From NCBI GenBank assembly GCA_034440575.1, contig JAOTOL010001643.1, forward strand, positions 1,154,501-1,218,500: a stretch of 64,000 bases of DNA, written 5' to 3'. The first letter of the stretch is position 1. Each line of letters opens with the position of its first letter. Source of the DNA: Imbricaverruca yamaguchii (taxonomy: Eukaryota > Arthropoda > Thecostraca > Neoverrucidae). Below, in pieces: positions 36,471-47,600 of this stretch. The position numbers and the translations under genes were made by a program. Below the pieces are notes generated by a model. The model was not told where the DNA came from, made no database searches, and worked only from the letters and a program-made list of their open reading frames with translations.

Positions 36471-36845
36471 CCCGCGGCGTTGCGGAGTGGCTGGTTGCCG
36501 ACCACCTTCTGCGGGTCGGATGGCGAGGGGTGTCGCGCGCGCCGGGTGTCGGGTTCCGCAGAGCCGGCGACGCCCCCAGCCGTGTTGGCCCGTGTCGGCC
36601 GGCGCCGTCGACAGTCGCCGAACGGTGAGACGGCGCTGGTGCGGCCGCCGGCTCGTGCAGTCCAGCGAGAGTGTGGCTCGGCCGAGAGCGTGTCGCCCCC
36701 GCCCACCTGCGCTGAAGAGGCGCACGTCCGTGGGCCGTCGCTCCGACAGGTGAGACGGTAATGCTGACGGCACCGAGACAGCGAGTCCAACGAGTGATGC
36801 GACTGCGGGGCCGAACTGCAAAACGCCGGCTCTACCTTGCAAGGC
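36471..36845. other. GC-rich CpG-dense stretch, no gene recognised
   Basis: Strongly CpG-rich sequence after the minisatellite with open frames on both strands and no recognisable domain. It could be a CpG-rich regulatory patch or a first exon for an unseen transcript. Confidence 0.35.
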
Positions 36846-37154
36846 AATTATAAAACAATATAAATCACACGGGAAGGCAAGACCGGTAAGCGTTTATATT
36901 CCTTGTGCTGTTCCACATGGCCACACAACCAACCACTCCGCGCACATGACAGCGCAACTTCAGAACACGATGCGATTAAGAACACGTACGAAAATATTGC
37001 TATTTGGAATGATTGAAGGATGTCACAACTTCCGAAGAGCTTTGCAATATTCTCATGAGTTTTCCCACCGCATTCGGAAGCTCCCTTCTCACGTAAGTGG
37101 GGTAAATCAAAAGTTCATCGCTCGCCGATGAGATTTTGTTATTTATTTTTATAG

Positions 37155-37490
37155 AAATTTAGTCCGAATTCTTGTTCGGGCGGCCTTATGAACCATAATT
37201 ATATTGCTAAGCAGAGCTCACTGCGTGAACCCTGGCTCCACCACCCTATCCTTGAATTCGAGTTCGACGGCATAATTTTAAGATGGAGTTTAACGTGCCG
37301 TTAATGCACATGACCGAAGCCGAAGCACACGGGCCCGGTAGCTCGTCCCCGGCCTCATGAAGCCGGTTCCTAGTTGATCCTCCCAGCCGGGAGCTAAATG
37401 CTATGCGAAAAAGCAATTCCAACCCATCTTTACATGACAGGAGATATTAATGCAGACGAGCATTTTAACCAAATGAAGTACCGGGGCAGC
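37155..37490 (-). mobile_element. tRNA-derived SINE, family 2, copy A
   Basis: On the minus strand it starts GCTGCCCCGGTACTTCATTT (degenerate box A region). Its body shares AGCTCCCGGCTGGGAG, GGTGGTGGAGCCAGGGTTCACGC and GCTCTGCTTAGCAATA with the copy at 42936-43259, and it ends in an A-rich tail. It is more decayed than that copy. Confidence 0.8.
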
Positions 37491-38358
37491 AAAGGGACAA
37501 TGAAGGACTTTCAGGTGAAATAAAAACGCTTTCGTCTTTGCTTATGGTCTTGTCACCGTGCATCACTCATGGACCTGATATTGTCCATGTTTGATCTTCA
37601 CCAGCCCACTCAGCATGTGGTAGTGTATAATGTTTATGAGCGAACCCCACCCAATGATTAATTGACTCGGTGGTAAAAGTCTCGCTGGCAGTCGTGTCGG
37701 GGGTTTTGAGACGTTTCTCTGTGAACTGACACCAGATGTGTTGACTTCTGTAGAATTTCGCAGCATTGCTTTTCGCAAATCCTCGGCAGCATCATCTTCA
37801 GATAATGCGTGCAGGTTATTACTTCAAGTCATGCAGTCTATCCATGTATTTCGTGCATGCCTTCCGTGCATTTTTCCAAAATAGACACCCTAAGAGTGAT
37901 CTTAGAAGTCCGGAACTCCCACCGTAGCAACGGGAAATTTCCGGGTACCCATGCTAATTGTTAGCCATGTGTCGGAAGGAGCATCGGTCTGGCAGTTAAC
38001 TCTAGATACCCACCTAACTTAGGGCGGTATGCACGGGTTCGAGGTTAGATGGTCATTGCTGAATATCTATCTATATATATATATAAATGCAAGTTATGCA
38101 CATTTTGAGCTACGCATTGGATCGAGATAATTGTAAACAGCTATGTGTGTTTCAATTATTGAATTGACTTGATGTTATCAATCTGTCGATCAGTTTCTTT
38201 TCGCCGTCAACGGTGTTGGTTCCCTATGCAAACCCAAGTGCCTGACTACGGTGAAGCGGATATTATATTCTGGCGCTGGGAATTGTTTTTTGAGCGGAAC
38301 GCGGCTGATGCGCATGTATTTACATTCGCCGGAAGTGCTGTGGCCTGCTTGCGACAGG
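37491..38358. other. Upstream of cubilin, promoter expected, not located
   Basis: AT-rich DNA ahead of the cubilin start codon. A short (TA)n run sits near 38070-38086. No clear promoter element could be assigned. Confidence 0.35.
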
Positions 38359-38438
38359 ATGCCCGGCGTGACAACGACGCTGCTGCTCCTGTGTGGTCTT
38401 GCGACCCTGGGAAACTGCCTGGATCCGTATAGCAACCA
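38359..38438 (+). CDS. CUBN (cubilin): Cubilin exon 1, signal peptide
   Basis: [20 protein letters not shown]: short n-region, hydrophobic core and a cleavage-like LGNC, then LDPYSN. Donor GTGAGT, ends in phase 2. An upstream in-frame ATG exists, but only this start yields a signal peptide at the N terminus. Confidence 0.8.
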
Positions 38439-38554
38439 GTGAGTTGAATCCATTTATCCTCAAATATGCACACATCTATGGATAGTACGCGACATTTTCA
38501 CTGTATTTTTCCTTTGTCATTCCCTGCAACTTAAAACACAGCGACTGTATATAC

Positions 38555-38636
<82 letters not shown>

Positions 38637-38639
38637 ATA

Positions 38640-38695
<56 letters not shown>

Positions 38696-41600
38696 TAGCG
38701 CGACGGCCCAGCATTACCATCCAGAAATGGCATTCCTATGACGATTGTATCGGACCTCAGACCTGACGACCAGTGTGTGATGAATTTACCGGATCACAGA
38801 TCCGACCAGTGACCAGTGTGTGACGAATGTGCCGGACCACAGACACGACCAGTGACCGGCGTGTGACCGTCACCAGACCACAGACCCGACCTGTGATCGG
38901 TGTGTGACGGATGTGCCGGACCACAGACCCGACCTGTGATCGGTGTGTGACGGATGTGCCGGACCGCAGACCCCGCCTGTTGAGCCGAAATGGCCACCTG
39001 GAAATCCGACCGGCGATGCACCGCAATGTCACCATTTTCACCTCGGGATCCGGCCGGGTCAACATCAACCAGATTGACCTCAACGACCTCGCCGACAGGG
39101 TAGGTTCGCGTACGGCTGTCACGGTAGGATGACATGCAGTAAGTCAGCTCTCTCAGCTCTGTTGACACGTTAGAGGCCCAAGCAATTAAAGCTCAAGCAA
39201 GCAATCCCTTGATATCCCTTCGCACTGAATTGGATTTGGTAGGAAAAGTTTATTCCATATAATTCTAGTCCATACCAAATGTCAAGCATATTTTGTTTCA
39301 TCAATCAGATTTCCAAATAATTGGACATTGGATTTCCCAAATCCAAGTCCAAACATCAACGTCACAATCAGCTAGACAGTAAAATGTACCGCATATTCCG
39401 TGACACGGTAAATTGATACGCACCGTCTTGCCAGTGTTTTTTTTTTCGGTGGTGGGGAGGGGGCTTCAACGTCTGCTATCCTGCGTGAGCTTTGTGCTAT
39501 TTCAGTGCCGTGGCGCCCTGACTTTTACAATTTAAATACGTGTTTAAACCCTTAGAAGTCTCGAACTCAGTTGTGGCTCACCCCGGACTCAAGTAGTTGT
39601 GTTTTTGGTAGTACGCACGAATACCTAACCTTCTATGCTTTGCTTTCGAGCCACATGTACAATCGCATAACGTTTGTCAGCCTATCAGTCCGTTATTGTG
39701 TTTGTGTCAGACCAGCACCTTGCGCCAACACGTCAACAGGACGGTGTCAAAACGTCACTGTCTCGTGTCCACCTTCACCGCATACCACTCTTGAATCTAA
39801 GACACTGGGCATACGTTGAATGCCCAGTGTCTTAGATTTGTATTGAAGTGCGGAGTTACCGGGTATTTTGATTCCACTGGAGGCTTTTGGCCATTTCCAA
39901 GGAATTTGGCCCCTCTAACCGGGATACTACATCACATTTGAATTCTGTGTGACTGTGAAAAATTGTCACTATGTCTGTGTTGGGCGGTCGCTGCGCCTGT
40001 GTCGTGTAGACCATCATCATGTCTGTCGGATTGTCACTATACTGGTAGCAAACCATCACCATAGTTCTGTTTCGCCGTCACTAAAACTCTGTCAGACCGG
40101 CAGCCACCACCGCGCCTGTGCCAAGCTTCAGCACAGTTGGGCACCACGCCTGTGTTCAGCCGTTACCACACCTGCGTCAGATCGTGACTGCACCGCGCCT
40201 GACCTGTGTCGGGTGACGACCCCTGCAGATGACCCTCGGAGGCCTGTCTGGCAACGGCGGCGACGGCGGCGGCGCCGGCCCGGCGTCGGCGCGGCTGCAG
40301 GCGCTGGAGCGCGCCGTCCGGCGACTGCAGGGCCTCGAGACGCAGACCAGTGGCGGTGACAGCCAGGCTGGCAGCGTCATAGCCCGGGTACCGTCACACC
40401 TGGACACCCGTCACACCCGTCACACCTGCACATCCTTCACACCTGCACATCCGTCACACCTGCACATCCGTCACACCTGCACATCAGTCACGCCTGCACA
40501 TCCGTCACACCTGCACATCCGTCACACCTGCACATCAGTCACGCCTGCACATCCGTCACACCTGCACACACGTCACACCTGGACATCCGTCACACCTGGA
40601 CATCCGTCACACCTGCACATCCGTCACACCTGGACATCCGTCACACCTGCACATCCGTCACATCTGCACATCCGTCACACCTGCACATCCGTCACACCTG
40701 GGCATCCGTTACACCTGCACATCCGTCACACCTGGGCATCCGTCACACCTGGACATTCGTCACACCTGCACATCCGTCACACCTGCACATCCGTCACACA
40801 CGCACATCCATCACACCTGCACAATCGTCACACCTGCACATCCGTCACACCTGCACATCCGCCACGTGTGACGGACAGCCCGGGTACCGTCACACCCGCA
40901 CATCCGGCACGTGTGACGGACAGCCAGGGTACCGTGACCGTTGTCACAACTGTCATACCTGCACACCGCACCGTGACCGCTCACACCTGCACACCGCACC
41001 GTGACCGCTCACACCTGCACACCGCACCGTCACCGCTCACACCTGCACACCGCACCGTCACCGTTCACACCTGCACACCGCACCGTGACCGCTCACACCC
41101 GCACACCGCACCGTGACCGCTCACACCCGCACACCGCACCGTGACCGTTCACACCTGCACACCGCACCGTGACCGCTCACACACGCACACCGCACCGTCA
41201 CCGCTCACACCTGCACACCGCACCGTGACCGCTCACACCCGCACACCGCACCGTGACCGCTCACACCTGCACACCGCACCGTGACCGCTCACACCTGCAC
41301 ACCGCACCGTGATCGCCCACACCCGCACACCGCACCGTGACCGCTCGCACCTGCACACCGCACCGTGACCGCTCACACCCGCACACCGCACCGTGACCGC
41401 TCGCACCTGCACACCGCACCGTGACCGCTCACACCTGCACACCGCACCGTGACCGCTCACACCTGCACACCGCACCGTGACCGCTCACACCTGCACACCG
41501 CACCGTGACCGCTCACACCTGCACACCGCATGGTGGCCACTCACACCTGCATATCCCGGGTTCTGAAATGTCTGCAGTTGGGTTCAAACTGACACCCAAC

Positions 41601-44600
41601 ATATTTTTCTTGCATCGCTTCCGCTATATTTCTTACATCATTGACCAGATACTCGCCAATCATTTGCATGCTAGATGATATAATTATGCAAACGCATTCA
41701 GTTTTTCTTAGCTGTTGATATTGCATCTAGGTAGAAATGTGCTTCCGCAGCTATATAATGAATAGATAACGTGCTGGTGTTCTAAACGATGCACCAGCGT
41801 TTGATCAAGACACGTCACTAATTAATGACTTCAAACTGAAGTTCCCAGCTCTGTTTGCAAAGCACATTGTATTCCACAGGTGGAATACAATGTACAACTG
41901 GATTACACAAATTAGTAGGTCTGCTGTATAATATAAAGTATGTAAGGTCTACAGACCTGCTAATTAGCAGGTTTGCTAATATACGCAAGGCTTCTCTGCG
42001 TAATATTAAGCCGTGCAGTTTATTGGACATTGATCTCTTTTGCTAACAGGAAGTCAGCACATTTCCGTTTTGCTGATGCTTTAGCCATCGTCTGTAGTAT
42101 TTCGCGACAATGTAAACCTTTGACAGTTGTTTCGCTATCCGAGCTGTTGGTCGCCACCGGCTGCATGCTCCCCGCTACACCTTCCACGTGCTCTACAGCA
42201 TGTTGTGTGGGTGTGGCAGATAGCCGACCTGGAGCAGGGTCTCCAGCGGCTGATCCGGCAGCTGGAGATGGACGAGTGCGCCAGCAACCCCTGCAAAAAC
42301 GGCGCCACCTGCGAGGACCGCTACGGCACCTTCGTCTGCCGCTGTCCATCCAGTTGGCAGGTGGGAGCATGCGCCACCAGAAGAGTTGTACGACGTTGCC
42401 CGCGGCGTCAGCCAGGTAGGAGCACCACCTGCAGCGTCAGGGAGGTAGGAGCACCACCTGCGGGCCCAGGCTGGTAGGAGCACCACCTTCGGCGTCAGGG
42501 AGGTAGGAGCACCACCCACCTACATAGTAGTTTTCCGCTTTGACTAGAAGTAGAGTAAACCATTAATGTCATAGTTTCACCCAGGTTGTGTACGCTGCCA
42601 TGCTGAATGGTTTGAATTTTGGCCCCGGCATTCATTGTGCCTATGACTTATATGACAAGAATGGTCCACACACTAGTCGCGACGTTCAATTTTTCGGTAT
42701 AAGTCTGTCACGACTGTCGTTAAATGTAGGAAATGATTATGCTTTGACAACGTTGGACAACAAAGCTAAATTATGTAGTTTTAAAATTGGCATGCTGCTA
42801 GTGCGTTCCGATGATATACTTATGGACAAATTGAACGCAACCCACATTACGAATGCAAATAACACACAAATTGGCAGAACATTGCTCGAATCATCTAATG
42901 CTTTTTTCTCTTTTTTTTCTTCATATTTTTAAAATAAATTTAATCCGAGTTGTTGCTGGGGTGGCTTAAGGAACCAGGGTTCTATTGCTAAGCAGAGCTT
43001 GTTGCGTGAACCCTGGTCCCACCACCCTATCCAATAATTCCAGTTCAACGGCAGAATTTAGACCGAAAGCTTAACGTGCCGTCAATGCACCCACACGGCT
43101 GCCCGGTAGCTCGTCCTCGGCCTTATCGGGTCAGCTGCCAACTAACACTCCCAGCCGGGGGCTAAATGCGAGCGCGCGAAGCGGCTCGAACCCTGTGTTG
43201 TCAGGATATGGGACACCAGTGGAGACCAGCGCTCTAATCAACTGAACTACCGGGGCGGCATTCAAACGATATGAAAAGTTTTCGTTTTCGTACACATTTC
43301 TTGGGTGTATGAATGAAGATACGTCTATCATCAGGTTTCCAGGATCCGGATAAAAATGCATCATGGGCCCGGGGCCCTTCGTTACACTAGCGCGTGCCTG
43401 TGTCGTAACGGTCACAGATGCTTCGTCTGGGGAACCAGGCACCTCCCCTAACCTCCCCCAAAGTATCGCCTTGGATTTCAGCCACTTGATTTTCAGGCTG
43501 AGAAAATTGGTAATTGTATTTTGGCGAAAATAAAGCGCGAACAACCACAGGACATGGCTGTTCTTCCGACAATGGAGACAACAATGGCTGAAGGCTTACC
43601 TTACGGTTAAGGCTTTCATCTGATGATGTTTTGATTTTCATAACATGATATTTTGACTATGTTCTTACTGAAAACGAATCCTCAGGGTGAGGGAGCCCGC
43701 TGCGAGGGACGCGCGGCAGGCTGCGACCTATGGATGGTTCTGAGTGCCACCTACCTGTCCATCCCATGGAACTCCATAGGCCTGGTTAACCGTCAAAAAA
43801 CGCTTCAACGCGTTGTGATCGTGAAAGATGGCATCGAATCATCCTGGTATCCGGATTGACACCGAACTGGTTCCTCGGTAGCGGCCGGATCGTGGCCTTG
43901 GTACTTCATTTCATAGCGAGTATCTCACCTGGTTCAATTGGAACACGAAGACCTCAACATTATGCGGGCGAATGCGCTGAACTATCCACCGCCGATAACC
44001 TGGAGACATTATCAATTGGGATTGGCAAGAACAAATGGAGCTCTTCGGTGACTCTTCGGCGGTCATATCCGCACTCTGGACGGCATCTAAATATCGGGAG
44101 CAGCCTTCTTCTTCTTCGTCCTATTTCTTGGGAGTTTGTATTTGTATTTGTGGGCTTCATAAACCGATTCCATAAAATGGATTTATATTTTGTTTGAGTC
44201 AGATTACAGATACATTTCACAAACGTGAGAAAAAAAATGGAAGCAGTAAAACAACAGTATACATGGAAAACACCAAACACATACCATCAAAATAAAACAC
44301 GCTGTTAAGCATCGGAACGAACTCACCCCAAGTCCGAGAAGCGGAAGTGGCCGGTGGCAGTAGAGATAGGATGCTGATGTGCCGTTTATTGTCCTGGGCT
44401 CAATAAGCTTCAGAGTTTGGCAGGATTATTAGTTGCGGAGGTACTCGTTGTTCTCCCGTTGGCCGATGTTGTTTGTGGAGTAGTGCCAGGGGGTAGTGCT
44501 TTTTCTCATCAATATTTATAAGCAACTGAAAATATAATACAAGCACCCGTCAAGTGGGATCTGAGCACAATATAGCAGAAATGAGTTGAATGAATTTATG

Positions 44601-47600
44601 GTTCATGGGATATTGATCAGTATTCTACAACGATATGATGAATATAAATTGTGAAAGTGTTCATTTTTCATCCCCACAAGCGTTTTGAAGAGTAAATTGG
44701 CTTCGTAGTCACCTCGCTGTTGGATCCTCCAGCGAGTCAGCCTAGTTTACCCTGTCATATCCTGTCCATGTCATATTCCTCAATGTTCACACGTGTCGGC
44801 CCCGTTGTCGATGGCTGCTCTTTTGGCTGCTCAAGCCCTACCAACCAATGCTGGGCAGGGTCAGTAGCATATGAGCTCGTAATTGTGTAGTTGATAGCGT
44901 GGCAGGTGCATTGAGCACTTGCATGCACACATACAAGTTATGCGCCAAGAAAACCATATTCGTATTTTCACAACTTCAGTAACAGTTTTGTTAACTGCTG
45001 GTGATAATTATTGACCATTTACCCTTTATTTTGAAGGGGGTAATGATAAAAAGTACCCAGCATCATATCTCCCGAATGTTAGCAATTATAATTTGTAAAT
45101 GCATACAAGGCTATCGACAAATTAAAGCTCTTTATGTCTGCACACCCAATTATACGATATAGTATACGCATAGGTGACATTAATGTAGATGATGGACTAC
45201 ACCGCATTGCTTCACTGCAAGGTGGGTCAGCGTAGTATCAAAATGACGGTAGCATCACTGGGTTACGATGATTATGATGATTGTGATGATAATGATTATT
45301 GTGTTTTTGCCCTTAACCACGAGGAATTCGTTTCAGATGTCACCCTCCATTTGCTATTTTGTGTTTCCGCGATCATTCGCCGTCAGTGATTGGCCACTTT
45401 ATGTGCCCTGCGCATCTGAGTTGTAAAAGAACCAAACCGTTTGCACTAATGTCGTACGCTACGTTTGTGATGTGCATGATTAGTAGTGGCCCCCAGTAGT
45501 GCGGTCCGATACAATCCATGCTTCTCAATTTACTTGTGTTCGGGCGAAGCTATGCACGGGAATCGCGGGGCTAGTGACGCTGTTCTGATGCAAGACTTGC
45601 TGCTTGACATGTCTCCTTTTGGATGAAAGAATCAATATTCCATCTGAAGTAGATTTTCTTCATCCTAGGTCTTCCACATTCATCAGCTAGTGGCCACACC
45701 CGGTTCAATTTCCACACTCGCGAGTTGTTCGGTGAAGCGTTTCGCTCTTGCCTGATGAGCCGATTGTGCGGCGTTTGCAGGGCACCACCTGCACGGTGGA
45801 CGTGAATGAGTGTGTGGAGCTGGCAGGCACTGACCTGGGCTGCCAGAACGGCGCCACCTGCTCCAACACTGTCGGCGGCTTCCGGTGAGACGATGGACCT
45901 GCTCCCTTCCCCCGACTCTCCTCCCCCTCCTGTCACCGACAGTCACCAGACAGAGCCGGAACTGCCCATCCCTTCCCTTCCTTCTCCCCTCCCACCAGCC
46001 ACCTAAGCTACCACTGGAACCGCTCTCCCCTCCCTCTCCCTTCCCATTACTCACCGAGAGTCACCAGACAGAGCCGGAACTGCTCCCTGCCTTTATCCTG
46101 TGCCACCGACAGTGACCAGACAGAGCTGAAACTGCTCCCTGCCCTCATCCTGTGCCACCGACAGTCACCAGACAGGGCTGAAACTGCTCTCTGGCCTTAT
46201 CCTGTGCCACCGTCAGTGACCAGACAGAGCTCGAACTGGAGCTCCTCTCCTTCCCCTCCCCTCTCCCAGTCAGGGGACGAGCAGCCCAGGGGTAAGTCGC
46301 TCGTCTCACAATCGAAAGGTTGTGGGTTCGAATCTCACCTGTCACTACTCTTCGCCCGCGACCAATCGGCGTGAGAAATTGGCGGCGCTACAAGACTCAA
46401 CGGTCGATGTGTCGTAAAGCCAATAACCAACTAACCAACCAACCCTCTCCCGGTCATCGGCAGTCGCCGGACACAACCGGACCTACTCGCTCCAAATAGG
46501 TGACAATCCTACCAAAACACTGAAGTGCATCTTAGTGTCGGCTGTGACGTGGAACAACAGATGTGGGAGGTAGTGTGACATTTGCTATCTTAACGTGAGC
46601 GCCTGGGCACCCATAGTAATGCTCGCGCACCCATACCAACTAGTCAATCTACATTATATATGTGGACATTGGCATCGCCGCTGATTTTGCAACAGGGGAC
46701 GGGAACTCAGGCCGATTCCTTTCAATCAACGTTATGAGTGCAATGCTAAATTTTGCGAAGTTTAGGAAACGTGCCCCGCTCTTGAAATGCCCAGGCATGT
46801 AGGTGGACACGCAGTCAAGTCGATTTAAATCATGGTTTGGTCCATATTAAATGTCGAGAAGCTGTAAGTCATCACATAGGACGGCCAATTATTGTCATTA
46901 CATTTCTTACATCTCCTACGGGACCATTGGGGAATTCAGATGAGGGGATGGGGAGGACAATCTTTAACGATTCCAGAATTAAGCTTGTGCGAAGCCTGTA
47001 CCCTAGAGCAATGACACAACTTAGAAAAATACATCCAGCAATGTGACCGCAATACATTGAATTTTGAAATGTTTTTCAGCATTTAATAAATACTGTTTCT
47101 CCATATAAATAAAGTCTGTTTTGCTCTGCGTTCTAGGTCCATTATATGGTGGACGTTAATTTGCCATCATGCATGTCCAAATCATCTCTTATTTATTTTC
47201 CGTCCCATTCCGAGCCGTCCCTGTGTTCTTTGCCATGCATCCTAGTTCAGTGATATTAGTGGGTTTGTCTAATTCGGTACCTTTCATTTGGATGTTGTTC
47301 CGTATAAATGAACGTACCGTTTGTATTTCTGTTTAATTTTGTACTTGACTGGTGTGACAATTCATGGCACATCCACGGCATTGATTAGCGACCAATCTAG
47401 GATTAACATGGGGTGGCTATGCAAAACAATAATCGCAGAATCACAGTGAGAGTGATCTATTAAGATTGGTGTAGTCACATCACATGCTCTGGATAATCTG
47501 ACACACAGGTAAAAGTGCTTCAGATTTGATGTGTGTAACTATAGAAATTGCGAAAATAGCTTGGTAAGAGCCAAAGAATTATGTGCTGATGAGGGCCCTT

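Noticed and set aside
37975..38045. tRNA-like box B (GGGTTCGAGG) near 38032
   Set aside because: No acceptable box A at the right distance and no match to either SINE family.
40229..41475. Histidine/threonine-rich and Cys/Val-rich open frames around 40.4-41.5 kb
   Set aside because: Only the first 53 codons (exon 3) are cubilin; the rest are 17- and 28-bp tandem arrays read through in frame.
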